NCBI GenBank assembly: GCA_004123355.1
Contig: SCHM01000004.1
Coordinates: forward strand, 6,475,017-6,539,016
DNA: 64,000 bases
Direction of reading: 5' to 3'
DNA from: Amphirosellinia nigrospora
Taxonomy: Eukaryota; Ascomycota; Sordariomycetes; Xylariales; Xylariaceae
Under the pieces are notes generated by a model. It did not search any database and had not been told where the DNA came from. It saw only the letters and a list, made by a program, of their open reading frames with translations. The position numbers and the translations under genes were made by a program. Below, in pieces: positions 1-15,500 of the stretch (positions are counted from its first letter, which is position 1; every line of letters begins with the position of its first letter).

Positions 1-645
1 TAATAATTTAAATATTAATTTTATTAAATATTTTAAATTTATTAATTTAAAGTTTTTTATTAATATTTTTTAAAAGTTTTTTAAATTATATAATAATTAA
101 TATATTATATATAAATATATTATTTATTTATTAATTTTTTTATAATAATTATTTAAAAGTTTTATAAAATATTTTTATACGTATAAAAATTAATAGTTTT
201 TTATATAAAACTTAAAAATATATTAGTTTTTAAACGATTTTTTAGCTATATTATTATATAAAATATTAGCTAAAAAAATAAAAAGCTATTTTAGCTATTT
301 TTTCGAAAATATAATATTTTCGTACGTTTGTTTATATTAATTATTATATAATTAATTATTATTTTATTATATTAAAAATATTATAAATAAAAAAATTATT
401 AATATATTATAAACTTTTATATAGTTTATATAATAATAATTAAAAAATATAATTATATATTATTAATTAAACTTTTATATAAAAATATAATAAAATATAT
501 TAAAATAATTAATTTTTTTTTTATTAATATTATATTAAAAAAACTAAAATATAATATAAAAAATATAGTTTATATAACTAAGTTAAAATTTTATTTTTAT
601 TTTTATTAATTTATATTTTTTAGCTAAAAATATTAATTAATATTA

Positions 646-925
646 AATAGCTAAAAGTAATAATATTATATATAATAAAAAAAATAAATATAATATATAT
701 TAATTTATTTTTTTTAATTATTTATATAAAAATTAGTTTTTATATAAAAAATTTTTTTATATAAAAAGAATTTTATTATAATATCTATATAACCGAATTA
801 AATAAATATATTAGCTTAATTTTATTATATAAACAGCTAATATTATAATTAATAATAATTATTATTATACGTAATTAATATTAATATATTAACTTTATGT
901 ATAAATAATATTATAATTATAATAT
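646..925 (+). repeat. Left arm of a ~280-bp inverted repeat
   Basis: This segment matches the reverse complement of 9388-9672 over its whole length. Shared landmarks in order are a 'tagctaaaa' start, 'aattatttatataaaa', 'aatatattag' and a 'taatattataattataata' end. Differences are mainly C/T or G/A. The pair lies 8.5 kb apart. It may be two opposite-facing copies of one dispersed repeat, or terminal arms of an element too eroded to name. Confidence 0.65.
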
Positions 926-1176
926 AATATATATAAATAATATATTTTTATTATTTTTAAATAAATAATAATATTATTAGCGTAAATATTATAAAAATTA
1001 TTTAAAAAATTAAATAATATATTATTAATATATTATTAAAACGTTAAAAGTCCGTTAATAAAATTAAATAATAATACTAATAATTAATACGTATTATATT
1101 TTATATAAAATATAATATAATTTTTATTTTAAATAATATATAAATATAATTAAATATTATTATATATTAAACTAAA

Positions 1177-2662
1177 AGCCTTTTAATTTAAAGGCAAAAA
1201 TGCTTAAGTTTTAAGAACTATATATTTATATTGATAGAAAAGTTATAATTATTAGTTATACTAGTTCGCTTTTTTTAATAAATTATATATAATAAAACTT
1301 ATTATTTTATTTTAATTTATTAATTATAATATTTTGTTTTTTATATAATTATATAACTATATTATAAAATATTTAGCTATTTAGTTAATAGTAATAATAA
1401 ATTTGCTTATAAATATAAACGTTAATATATATATTTTTTATATATTTATTTTATTAATAATAATAATATATATTAAATTATATTATTGTTTTATAATTAA
1501 ATTATAATTTTAAGCTATAAAATAAAATTAAAGAATTAAATATTATAATAAATAATTAATTTTACTTTAAGTAAAAAAAATTTATTATAATATTAAAATT
1601 TTTAAAACGATTTTTAACTTAAATAAAATTAAAAAAGTTTTTTAATAAGTATAAATTATTATTTTAAATTTTAAATATAATTATAAGCTATTTTTAATTT
1701 TAAATATAATTATAAACTTTATATTTTAAATAATAACGTTATTATAAAATATATTAATTTTATAACGTATTAGATTTTTATTTTTTTTAAAAAAGCTTAA
1801 ACTTGCTAATAAATTTAAAAAAAACTTTATAAATTAGCTAAAACGTTTAAAAAAAAAAACTTTTTAAAAAAAGCTTAAGCTTATTAATAAGTTTAAAAAA
1901 AACTTTATAAGCTAGTTAAAACGTTTAAAAAAAAAAACTCGAAAACTTAAAAAACATGTTTATTATAATTAATTTAAAGCTTTAAAATCTTTAAAGATTT
2001 AAAAACTACGTTTAAAATATTATAATAAAAACAAAAAAATAAATAAAAAAGTTATAAATAAATATTTATAAAAAATATTATTATATTTATTATATTAATA
2101 TAATAGTTAATTTTATAATAATTATAGTTTTTTAAAAAATAATTTAATAAAAGTTATATTTAAATAAGTTTATAATAGTAATATTAGTTTATAATTTAAA
2201 AATAATAAATATTTAAATTAATATTAAATTAAAAAAATAAAAAAATAAAATAACTATAAATATAATTAAATAAATAATATTAAATAATTATATTTAATAT
2301 AATATATAATTATTAAATAATTAAGTTTAATAGAATATATAATTATTAAATAATTAAATTTAATATAAAATTAAATTTAGTATAATTTATAATAAAAAAA
2401 AAATTAAAAATAAAATTTTATAATTTATTTATATTATATTATTATTTTTAATATAAATATTTAATTTTAAATATTTTATTAAATTATAATTATTTATATA
2501 AAAAAAATATATTAAAAACTAAATATATATAATAGTAAATAAAATAAAAAGGTTTTAATTTAAATAAAAAATTTTTTATTTAAGATATAAAAATAAAAAA
2601 TTTTTTTATCGATAAAAAAACTTTTTTTTTATTTAGTTATACTTTTTTATAAAACTTAAGCA
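1177..2662 (+). repeat. Left copy of a ~1.5-kb direct repeat (possible long LTR)
   Basis: The segment is collinear with 10648-12184 in the same orientation. It begins at 'gccttttaatttaaaggc' and ends at 'ataaaacttaagca'. The partner begins TGCC and this copy ends GCA, which fits TG...CA ends of a long terminal repeat after RIP. It carries two copies of a 29-bp minisatellite where the partner has four, and an internal duplication of about 78 bp (1790-1945). I see no convincing target-site duplication, so 'LTRs of one ~11-kb element' and 'two separate copies of a repeat' both remain possible. Confidence 0.6.
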
Positions 2663-5600
2663 TTAAATAAAATTTTATTTTATTAATATAAGCTAAAGTT
2701 TTTTTAATAAAAAAAATAAATATTAGTTTTTTTTATAATTTTATTTAATTTATAATAATTTATATAAAAATAAAACTTATTATTTATTTTTTTATAAATA
2801 AAATAAATATATTATATAAAATATTATTAAATTTAATAAAACTTTTATATAATTTTCGACTAAAAGTTTTTATATAGTTTTTAATTTATTAAATAATATT
2901 TTATATAAAAACTATAGCTTAAATCGGCTTTAAATTTATTTTTAAAAAATTTTATTTTATAGTTTATTTATAAATAATATAATAAAAATATATTAAAATT
3001 AATTCGGCTAAAAATATATATTAAGTTTTAATATTTTTAAATATTATTTTTATGCTTTTTGTTTTAATTTTTTATTTTTTTTTTAAAAAATTATTTTTAT
3101 TTTTTTTAATTTTTTAATTATTTTATTAATTTCGTTATATTAATAATATAAATATTTTTTATTTAGTTTTTTTTATTATTATATTAAAATAATTATATTT
3201 AAATTAAATATTTTAATTATTAGTTTTTTTTTTATATTAATATTATTTATTTTATATAATAAAAATTTTTTTTATTAAATTTTTAAATAAAAATTAAAAT
3301 TATTTTTTATAAAAAAATATAGCTTATATTTTTTAAAAATAAATTTTAGCAAAAATTAATTAAATATTATTTGTTTATTTTATTAAAATTTTTTTATATT
3401 AAATTATTATATTTTAAAATAAATTTTTAGTTTTTTATTTTTTAAATATTATTTTATTTTTTGTTATTATTAACGCTACGTTTTTTCGATTTTAAAATTA
3501 TAGTTTTATCGATCGGCGTTAAATTAATAAGCTAAATATTATAATATATATATTTGTTTTATTTATTATTAAATAATATTTTATATTATAATTAAAAAAT
3601 AGCTAAATAAAAATATTAAATAGTTTTATTAATAATTTAGCAAAATATTATAATATTTAAACTATAGTTTATTTAAAATAATATTATAAATTAAATTAAT
3701 AATAATTATAATTTATTTTTAAAATTTTTTATATATTTTTAATAATAATAAAAAAACCCGATTAATATTTTTTTATTTTTATTATATATTTTATAACTTT
3801 TTTAATAAAAAAGTTTATAATAATAATAAAATTAAATAGTTTAATAATTTTTTTATAAATTATTAGTTTATATTTATATATATATTTATTTTTATATTTC
3901 CGAAAAATTATCCGTAATTAAAAAAATTATTATTTATAAAATATAAATATATAATAAAAATTTTTATTTAAGTATTTTTTTATTAAATTTATTTATAATT
4001 AATAATATTTTTTAAAAATATTTTTTTTAAAAAAAAACTATTTTTTTTAAAATTATTTTTTTTTTATATATTATAAGTTTATTTTTTTATATATTAGTTA
4101 GCTTAATATTTAATATATTATATTAATTAAATAATAATAATTTAAGCTTTTTATTTATTAAAGTTTAATTTTTTAAAAAATATTTTTTAAAATATATTTT
4201 TATTAATAATAATTAAAATATTTATTATTAAAAATTAATTATTATATTTTATTAGTATTAAGCTTAAATAATTAAGCAAAATTATTATTATTATTATTAT
4301 TTAGTTTTAAAATAAAATGAAAAATTATTCGAACAAAAAAAAAAAAAAAAAAAAAATTATAGCAATAAATTTTTATATTTTTTTTATAAGTTTTATTTTA
4401 TTTATAATTAATTATTATTAAATAATAAATTATTTAAAAATAATATTTTATATAAATATTAAAATTAATATTTTTTTTAAATATTTTAATATAGCTTTAA
4501 TTATTAATTAAAAAAATAGCTTATTTTTAAATTTTTTTTTTATTTAGTTTTATTAAGTTTAGTTTTATTAGCTAATAAATAAAAATAGTTTAAAACTTAA
4601 AAAACTTAGCTAATATATATTAATTAAAACTAAATAATTAAAAATTAACTTTAGTTTTTATTATAGTTAATATTAATATAAATTTTTTTAAAATATTTTA
4701 AAATAATTTTTAAATTAATAAATATATTAAAATAATTAAATAAAAAAAAAAAAAAATTATTAGCTATAAATTTCCGATATAAATTTTAATATTAGCTATT
4801 TTAACTATATTATTATAAAACTAATTAACGTTAAATTTAAAGCGATTTTATATAATTTAAATTTATATTTTAAATTTAAGTTTATTTTTAATTATATTAT
4901 TATAAAAAATAAATATTAATATTTTAATTATATATTAATTATTTTTTATTATTTAATAAAAAAAAAATTATTTTATAATAATTTAATAAATTAACTATTT
5001 ATTAGTTCGAAATATTTAAGTTATTTTAAGCGTAATATATTATTTAGTTATTTTTTATAATTTATTTAATAATTAATTAATAATTATTAATTAGTTTATT
5101 ATTAGCTAAAATTATTTTTAATTATAAATTAAAAAACGTTAATAATATATATTAATATAATATATATTTTATTATAAAAATAATAATTTTATTTTATTTT
5201 TTGCTTAATTAAATAAAACTTTATTTTATTTGTTTAATTTTTTAGTAAATATATATAAATTAATAATAAAATAATAATAAACTATTATTAAAAAAATATA
5301 TATTTTTATTTTTAAAAATAATAATAAAGTTTTTATATATATATTTATATTAGTTTAGTTTATATTTTTATTAAAGCTAAACTAAATTATTTATTATAAT
5401 ATATTATTAGTTTAAAATAAAAGCTAAACTTAATATTTTTTTATTTATAGTTTTATATAATTACTAATTAAATATTAAATTATCCGATTAAAACTAATAA
5501 TATTTATATCGAATTTTTTTTTTAAATATATAGTTATTAATAATATTATAAAACTATTATATTAAATTAGTTAAAAATAATTAGCTTTTATAGCTTATTA

Positions 5601-8600
5601 TTATAATTTTTATATAATTAAAAAGCTAAAAAAATATATTTTTTATTATTTATTAAAATTTTATTATAAAAACTTATTATTTTAAATATTTAAAACAAAT
5701 AAGTTTAAAATATTAATAAAAGCTTTAATAACGTATGCATTAATATTTATTATTTAATTTTTTTTTAAAAATATTTTAATATTTTTAAGTTAATTAATTA
5801 TTTAGTTTAGTTAAAAAATTATATAAAATAGTCTTAATATTTTATTATTTTAATAATTTATAATAGTTGTTTTATATATTTAAAAAAATAAAGCTTTAAT
5901 ATATATAATATATTATATATAAAATTTATAAATAAAAAAAAAAGTTTAAGTTTATAATATAAGTAGCTGCTTAAATACTTGCGTAAAGCAGCTATATTTA
6001 CTACTAGTGCTTACTTTTATTTACTATAACTATATTTATTATAAATAGTAGTTATTATAAATAAAGATTATAAGTGCTATAGCTAGTGGTAAAGTATAGC
6101 TATTAAAGCTTATAGATTTATAACATATTTATATTTCTTTTTAAAGCGAAGTTTTAATAAAAAAAAAAATAAAATAAAAAAAACTATATAAAATTAAAAT
6201 AATCGAAATTAAATATAATTATAGCTTCGATTAATAAACTAATATATTTTAATATATATAAATTAAGTTATATTATATATAAAAATATTTAAGTAAATAA
6301 TTTAAACTAAAATAATATACGATTTATATAGCTATAATTATTAAAAAAAATATAATTAGCTAAAAAAAAACTTAGCTTTATTATTATATAATATTTAAAT
6401 ATATTTATTATATATATTTAAATATTATAAATTTTTTAATAAAAAAAAATAAGCTTTTAAATTAATAATTAAGCTATATATAAATAGATTATTAACTTTT
6501 AATAAACTATTTAAAAAGTTAAATATAATAAAAATTAATAAACTTATTATACGAAACGTTTTTAAATTTATTATATATAACTTAAATATTTATAAAAAAA
6601 TATATTTTTAAATTTATTTTATATAAAAAATTAAAAAAAAATTATAAAGCTATATAAAAATCTAAACTTATTATATAAAAATATAATAATATCGAAAAAA
6701 TATTATTTTAATTTAATTATTAACGATTTAATAAATAAACTAACGGCTAATTTTAATATTTAGTTTTTATTTTATATAAAATTTTAAAATTTTATATAAG
6801 CTTAAAAATATTATTTAAGCTTATATTTAATTAAAAAATAAACTATTATATATATTTATATTGTTTATTTTTAAAACTAAAAAAAAAATATTTTTTAAAA
6901 ATTATTTATATATTATATAACTTTTATATAGTTTAATTAAATTTAAGTTATATTAATTTAAATAATTATTTAATATTATTAAAAAAACTTAAAATATAAA
7001 TATTTATATATAATTTATATTATTAATTATATATAATAATTTAAATATTTTTAAAATAATTAAATATAAATAAATAATATATTAAGCTTTATTATATTAG
7101 ATTTTTTATTACGCGAAAAAAAAAAACTTAAATAAATAAAATTTCGCGTAAAGTTTAAAAAACTTTATTTTTAAATATTTATTTAAGTTTAATAGCAAAA
7201 AAATTTTTTTATATTAAAATATTATAATAATTTAAAAAGTTAAACTAAAAATTTAACTAAAATTAATTTTTATAAAAAAATTCGTTTAAGTTTATATTTT
7301 TTAATAAACTAAAAAAATATATATTAATAATATAATTAATTTAAAACTATATATAATTTTATTATTACGGCTTAAATTATTAAGCTATAATTATATAATA
7401 TTAAAATATTAAAAATAAATTAAATAATAAAAAAATAACTTATTAAAAAGCTTACGTTTATTTTTTTTAATTTTTATTATATAAATTTTTTATTTTTATA
7501 AATTTATTCGTAAATAATATAAATATAACTTTATAATTTAAATTTATTATTATATTTATAATTAAAACTTATATAAAAATATAATAAACTTAAATTTTAA
7601 AATCGAAAATAATATTATATATTAAAATTTAAATAAATATAAAAAGTTATATAAAATATTTTAACTAATAAATTATATAATATAATTAATAGTTTTAATA
7701 ATATTATTATTTTTATATAATATTTTAAAAGTTATAAAAATATTTAATTTATTTTAATATTTATTATTTTTAAATTTTAAATTATTATATAATTGTTTAA
7801 TTAAACTAAAAATAATTTAAAAAAAAATTAATAATAAATATTATATTTTTTAAAATTATATAAAAAAAATATTTTTAAAATATAATAAATTAATAATAAA
7901 AATAACCTAGCTAATATATTTATTAAATATATATTAACTAAGCATTAAAAACTTTAGTTTTTATAAATAAGCTTATATAAATCGAAATATTTATTAAAAA
8001 ACTATAAAAAATATATTTATAATAAATAACGGCTAAATATATATAAAATAAAATATATTATATAGTATTTAAAAAAGCGGATATTATATATAAATAATAA
8101 AAAAGTTAAAAAATTATAATAAAAATAATAACTAAAATTTATACCCCGAAAAATAACGCGTATAATTAATTTTTATTTTTTTTTTTTTTTTTTTTTTTAA
8201 ACTTAACTATATATAATAAAAATAATAAATATTATATAATCGTTATATAAACGCTATAAGCGCTACTTTAAAAACTTAATATTATATAATATTAATTAAA
8301 TAAATATATTTAATTAATTATATAATTATTATACGGACTATTTAGTATAAAATAATAATTTAACTATAATTTTAAATAAAAATCGTATAAAAATATTTTT
8401 TTAATATATAAACTTCGTTTATATATTAGCAAAAATAGTAATTAATAATATTTAGAAAATAATATTATATAAAAAATAAAAATAATTATATTTTTTTATT
8501 TTATTATATAAAAATAAATTAGCTAAAATATTACTAAAAATTATTCGTATAAAATAAATAAATAAAATATATATATTTATATATAAATTAATATAAAAGC

Positions 8601-8921
8601 TTATAAGCTTAATTTTTAATAAAAAACTATAAACTTTAATAGCGCTACTATTTTTTAAATATATAAAATTTTAAAATTATATAATATTATTAAAGGCGAA
8701 AAAATAAAATATAAATAAAAACCTTAATAAAGTTAGTAAATTTTATAGTAGTTATTATTAATATTAATAATAATTTTGCTTTAATTAATTATTAATATAA
8801 TATTTAAAAAAATTTAAAAAATTTTATATAATAATAATAATAATATAATAAGTAATATTATTATTAATATTATTAGTACTATTAATGTTATTAATATTAT
8901 TATTAATATTACTTATTTATA

Positions 8922-8980
8922 TTAATAATTATTAGATTTAATATTATATAAGTTTATAAAATTAATTAAAGTATATATAT

Positions 8981-9020
<40 letters not shown>

Positions 9021-9063
9021 TAAATATACGTATATAAAAAAGAAAAAAAAAAAAAAAAAAAAA
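8922..9063. repeat. (TA)n microsatellite and poly-A run
   Basis: A TA dinucleotide run at about 8975-9015 is followed by AT-rich sequence and a poly-A tract near 9041-9063. The long minus-strand frame over it encodes only low-complexity F/Y/I residues and is not a gene. Confidence 0.85.
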
Positions 9064-9387
9064 GCAGTATAAAAATAACCTAATTTATATATAATAATAA
9101 TAATATAAAACAATATATTATTTAATTCTTTAAAATATTTAAATAAATTAAATAAAAAAATTATATAATAGTTATATATAAATTAGCTTTTTTATTTATA
9201 TTTGCTAACTTTTTTTTTACGTACGGTTATATAAATATTAAATATTTTAAAAAAATAATAATTTAATATATTATTAGGCGTTTTTTATTTATATATTTAC
9301 TATATAATATTTAATATTTTTTTACGTTCGGATTTTTTATATTAAAAAAAATAATCGTATAAAATATATTATAGCTAAAAAAAAAAA

Positions 9388-9672
9388 ACTAATATTATAA
9401 TTATAATATTATTTACATATAAAATTAATATATTAATATTAACTATATATAATAGCTAATTATTAATTATAATATTAACTATTTATATAATAAATCGGGC
9501 TAATATATTTGCTTAATTTAGTTATATAATATATTATAGTAGAATTTTTTCGTATAAAAAAATTCTTTATATAAAAGCTTAGCTTTTATATAAATAATTA
9601 AAAAAATAGATTAATAATATTAATATTTATTTACTTATTATTATATATATATTATATTTTTTAGCTACTTTA
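9388..9672 (-). repeat. Right arm of the ~280-bp inverted repeat
   Basis: Its reverse complement is collinear with 646-925. It is slightly less eroded than the left arm, for example keeping 'gggctaatatatttgc' at 9497. Confidence 0.65.
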
Positions 9673-10647
9673 TATAAATTATTTATAAAGCTTATAATAT
9701 ATATTATTTTCTATTATAAACTATATTATTTATTATTATAAAAATATAACTATATTTATAATTATACTAAATTTTAATAAAAGTTATAATAATATTTTAA
9801 ATATATAATAAATTTTTTATATTTATATATATTTAAATATATTATTATAAGATATATTATAACTATATACTATTATAAATTTATTAAATTTTAATATAAT
9901 TATAATAAATATAATGATTATTAATAATATAATAATAATAATTTATATTAACTTTATTTATTATTAAAAACTTTTTTTTCGTATTTATTAATATATTTAA
10001 TATTATTTTTTTAATATTTTTAACTTATATAATTTAAATAAATATAAATATTAGTTTTAAAAACTTTAAAATAGTAGTAATTTTTTTATTATTAATAAAT
10101 ATAAAAGCATTATTTATTTTAAGCTTTAACGTTATTAAATATATAAATATTTGCTTAAAAGCTTAAAAACTTAACTTAATTTTTACGCTAATAATATATA
10201 AATAGCTTAATTAAAATAATATATTAATATATATTTATAAATAATAGCTAATATTTTATTTTCGAATTTATTAAATTATACTTTATATATTTTATTAATA
10301 TAATAAATAATTAATTTCGTTAAAAACCGTAATTATAAGCGTTTTTTATATAAATAAATCTTTAAAACTTTTTTATTATATAATAGTTTTTTATTTTTAA
10401 TAATTAATTTAAAAAAAAAAAAATAATAATATCGAAAATAATAAAAAATAAAAATAGTAAAAATAATAATAGCGATTAAAAATTATTTAAAAACTTTAAA
10501 AGCTTTAAAAGCTTTAAAAGTTTTAAAAGCTTTAAAATTAATAAATAATAAATAAAAAATTTATTTTAACTTTAGTAAATTATTTACGTTATTAATTATA
10601 TATAAATATTTATTTTTTAAAAAGCTTTTTTAATATTTAATATTAAA

Positions 10648-12184
10648 TGCCTTTTAATTTAAGGGCAAAAATGCTTAAGTTTTTAAAAACTATATATTTA
10701 GGTTAATAAATAAGTTATAGTTATTAGTTATACTAGTTCGCTTTTTTTTAATTAAATTATAATAAAACTTATTATTTTATTTTAATTTATTTACTATAAT
10801 ATTTTTTTTTTATATAATTATATAATTATATTATAAAAATATTTAGCCGTTTAATTAATAATAATAATAAATTTATTTATAAATATAATATTAATATATA
10901 ATTTTTTATATATTTATTTTATAATAGTAATAATTATACTAAAGTTATATTATTATTTTATAATTAAATTATTAATTTTAAACTATAAATAAATTAAAAA
11001 ATTAAATATTAAACGAATAATTTAATTTTTATTTTAAGTAAAAAAAACTTATTATAATATTAAGATTTTTAAAACATTTTTAATTTAAATAAAATTAAAA
11101 AGTTTTCTAGTAAATATAAATTATTATTTTAAATTTTAAATATAATTATAAGCTATTTTTAATTTTAAATATAATTATAAGCTATTTTTAATTTTAAATA
11201 TAATTATAAGCTATTTTTAATTTTAAATATAATTATAAATTTTATATTTTAAATAATAACGTTATTATAAAATATATTAATTTTTATAATATATTAAATT
11301 TTTATTTTTTTTAAAAAAAGCTTAAGCTTATTAATAAGTTTAAAAAAAACTTATAAATTAGCTAAAACGTTTAAAAAAAAAAAACTTTTTAAAAAAAGCT
11401 TAAATTTATTAATAAATTTAAAAAAAACTTTATAAGCTAGTTAAAACGTTTAAAAAAAAAATTTAAAATTTAAAAAATACGTTTATTACGATTAATTTAA
11501 AGTTTTAAAGTTTTCGGAAACTTAAAAACTATATTTAAAATATTATAATAAAAAAAAAAAACAAATAAAAAAAAATAAACGAATATTTATAAAAAATATT
11601 ATTATATTTATTATATTAATATAATAATTAATTTTATAATAATTATAGTTTTTTTAAAAAATAGCTTAATAAAAGTTATATTTAAATAAAGTTTATAATA
11701 ATATTAGTTTATAACTTAAAAATAATAAATATTTAAATTAATATTAAATTAAAAAAATAAAAAAATAAAATAATTATAAATATAATTAAATAAATAATAT
11801 TAAATAATTATATTTAATATAATATATAACTATTAAATAATTAAGTTTAATAAAATATATAATTATTAAATAATTAAATTTAATATAAAATTAAATTTAG
11901 TATAATTTATAATAAAAAAAAATTAAAAATAAAACTTTATAATTTATTTATATTATATTATTATTAATATAAATATTTAATTTTAAATTATTTTATTAAA
12001 TTTATAATTATTTATATAATAAAAATAAATACTAAAAACCGAATATATAATAATAAATAAAAATAAAAAAGTTTTTAATTCGGGTAAAAGAATTTCTTAT
12101 TTAAAATATAAAAAATAAAAAATTTTTTATCGATAAAAAAACTTTTTTTTTATTTAATTGTACTTTTTTTATAAAACTTAAATA
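10648..12184 (+). repeat. Right copy of the ~1.5-kb direct repeat (possible long LTR)
   Basis: Same-orientation partner of 1177-2662, starting TGCCTTTTAATTTAAGGGC. It ends about 70 bp before the LTR element at 12255. Extra minisatellite units explain most of its greater length. Confidence 0.6.
11132..11240 (+). repeat. 29-bp minisatellite, four units
   Basis: Four near-identical head-to-tail units containing 'aaatataattataagc' and 'tatttttaatttt' are present. The equivalent place in the left copy (about 1665-1725) has two units, so the array changed in number after the two copies arose. Confidence 0.8.
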
Positions 12185-12254
12185 AATATAAAATTAGCTT
12201 TTAATTTATTTATTTTTTTATTATTAATAGCTTATTTAATAACTATAGCTTTAT

Positions 12255-12511
12255 ATAATAAATATAATATAAGTAAAAGGTTTAAATATTTAATTTATTT
12301 TATATTAAAAGCTAATATTTTATTTAAAAAAAAAAAAAAAAATACTAATATATTAACCTATAAATAGTAATAAGTATTTATAAATATACTTTATACTGTT
12401 TAGTACTGCTATTATATACTGCTTAGCTTAATATTGCTATATATTTTTTATAGGGTAGCTATAATATAACTATAGCTATAAATAAATAGGTTAAAAAATA
12501 GGGCTATAATA
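12255..12511. repeat. Left LTR of element A (RIP-saturated)
   Basis: Aligned to 19059-19319. Nearly every C of the partner's last 130 bp is T here. Exact outer boundary is uncertain by a few bases because both flanks are AT-rich. Confidence 0.7.
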
Positions 12512-15500
12512 ACCTTTTTTTTTTTAAAAAGGATTCAACTTAAGTTTATTAGTACGTATAAAGTTTTAAAACTATAGGTTTATTTGCTTTATATATAAAG
12601 AATTAAATAATAAGTTTTTAAAATTAATATTTTTAAGCTAAAAAGTTTTTTTTAGTTTTTAATAGCTATAAAATTTATAAAGCTTTTTATATTTTATTAT
12701 ATTACTAGTTATTTAAATAATCGATTATATAATAATTATATTATTTAATATATTTTATTATTTATTACGTAGGCTTTTTATTTTTTTTATATTTTTATAT
12801 ATTTATTTTTATAAGCTTATTATTATTTTTATATTTTATTATAAACTTATTTTTTTATAACTTTTAGCTAGTTATTTAATTATAATAATAAGCTTATTAT
12901 ATTTAAGTTCGTTTTATAGTATTTCTTTAGTTTTTTATAAAGTTATATAAGTTTATAGCTAAATATTATTTATTATTATATTTTTATTTTTTTATATTAT
13001 TTTATAGTATAATTTATAATAATAAATACGCGAAAATAATATTTTTTTAACTTTTATTTTTTTTTTCGAAACTAAAGTTTATTATTTTATTTTTTAATTG
13101 TTTATATTTTTAGCTTAATAAAAGGTTATTTAAATATTTATATAAACAATTAGCATAAAACTATTTATTTTGCGCTAGCTATTAAATAGTTATAGTTAAA
13201 AAATATTAAAGTTATTTAATTATATTTTTTTAATTTTATAATAATTTTTCGTTATAAAATAATCTAGTTTATTATTAAAACGGTTAGTTTATTTATTTTT
13301 TTATAATATATAAATATAGTTTTTAATAATAAAATTAAGATTTTTTTTATACTTATTAGTTTAAATAATTATTTTTTATTATATTTTTTTACGTTTTATT
13401 TAATAATTTCGATATATTTTTATATACGTTATATAAATATTTAGGTTTTTTTTTGTTTAATTTTTTTTAGCTAAACGATTAACTAGTTTTTTAGCTTTAA
13501 ATTTTTAATTAAATATTATTTTTATTAATTAGCTTATAAAAACTTTTTTAACGTTAAACTATTAAATAATTTATAAAATAAAAATATTTTATATTATATT
13601 TAAAATAAATAACGTTTTTAATTAATTTTTTAAAAATAGTTTATAAAAAATTATAGCTTTTAGTTTATTTATTAATATATAATTTTAATTTATTTAATAG
13701 TTTATTTATATTTAATAAAAAAAAGTTTAGCTTTTATTTTATATATTTTAAAAAGTTTGTCCGTAAAATCGGCTATAAATTATAACCTTCGGTTATTTAT
13801 AAACAATTTTAATTATTTAAAAACTCGGTAAAAACTTTAATAATATATTTCGGCTATTTTTTTAGTAATAATTTTATTTTTATATAATCGTTTAAAAAAT
13901 TTTAGTTAATTAATCGATAATATAAAAAATTATATTATTTTTATATTTATTTTAAAAAACTTTTAAAATATATAAATATATTGCTAAAATACTTTAAAAC
14001 TTTTAATAATATTAGTTTTTAAAAGTTTTATCGTATAAAACTTTAAATAATTAATAATAATAATTTATAATATAATATTTAATATTGCTATATAGTTTTA
14101 GCTATTAATACTTTTAAAAAACTATATAATATATTTTACTTTTGTTAAATCGCTATTATTAATTATTATTAAGCTTTTTTAATTATTTATATTTTAGGTT
14201 ATTTATTTCTAATATTACAATTTTTTTTATATAAAAGCAAGTTATTTAATATAAAAATTAAAGTATATATTAACGTCTTAAGTTTAATATTTATTAAAAC
14301 TAATATTTTTATAATTAGCTATTAAAAATAATATCGATTAATATTATTTTAATAAATAATAATAGTTTAAATCTTTAAAGTAAACTATTATACTTTTAAT
14401 AATTAAACGTTATAGTAAGCTTAAATAAAAACTATTATTTATTATATTATTCGGATTTATTTTATATTTTTATATTTTTATAAAATTAAAATAAAATATC
14501 GGCTATAATATTTTCGACTTTAGTTATAATATATATTATAAAGTTATATTAAATAATTATTTACTTATTTACTTATTATAAATTTAAAACTTTTTTTATA
14601 TTAAATATTAACGTAATATAATTAATAATTAAATAAAAAGCTTTTATTTTTAAAGCTTTATAAGTTTAACCTTTTAATATAAAAGCTTTTTATAATAACG
14701 AGTATTTTTTGTTAAAAATATTATAGTAAGCTTTTTTTTTTATAACGTTTTTAAATAAAAAACGACCGGCTTTTAAAGATTATTAAAATTATTACTGTCG
14801 TTATAATAATATATTTTAGCTATATATTAATATATCGGTTTTTATATAGATTTTTAATTTATATAAAAATATATTAAAAATAAAAGCTAATATTAAAGCT
14901 TTTTTTAAAATATTAAAAGCTTATTAATATTGTTTAATTTATATTAAATTTACTATTATAGTTAATTTATTTAAAAGTTTAATAATATATTTATATTTTT
15001 TAATAAAACGTTTATAAAAGTTATAAAATTTTAAAAAAAAGCGCACTTTTTATAATATAGCTTTTTTATTTTTAATTAGTAATTATTAATATTAAAAATT
15101 TTATTTTATTTTTTTATTTTTATATAAAGCTTAAAAACTTAATTTAAATAATAAAAAATTTATATTTTTTTAAATTAGCTTATAATCCGGCTTTTCGAAA
15201 ATAAACTAGCATTTTATTTATATATATTTTATATTCTAGTTTATTATTAAAATAAATTAAAATATTATTAATATATACTATATAAAAAATATTTAAATAT
15301 TTGCTTAAAATATTATATAAAACGTTAAAACGTTAATAATTTATTAATAAAACTAAATAATAATATTTTAAACTACTAAATATTATATCGCGTATAAAAT
15401 AATTAAACGTTTATTTTTTTATAATATAATATAAAGCTTAATAAATATTAATTTTAATATAAACTTTAGCTTTAGCAATTAAAATAGCGTTTTTTTACTA

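Noticed and set aside
8922-9113. 63-codon open frame on the minus strand
   Set aside because: It translates a TA microsatellite and poly-A tract into low-complexity F/Y/I; no start context or conserved feature.
11132-11240. Regular 29-bp repeats resembling a CRISPR array
   Set aside because: Units are directly adjacent with no unique spacers, AT-only, in a eukaryotic RIP block; it is a minisatellite.
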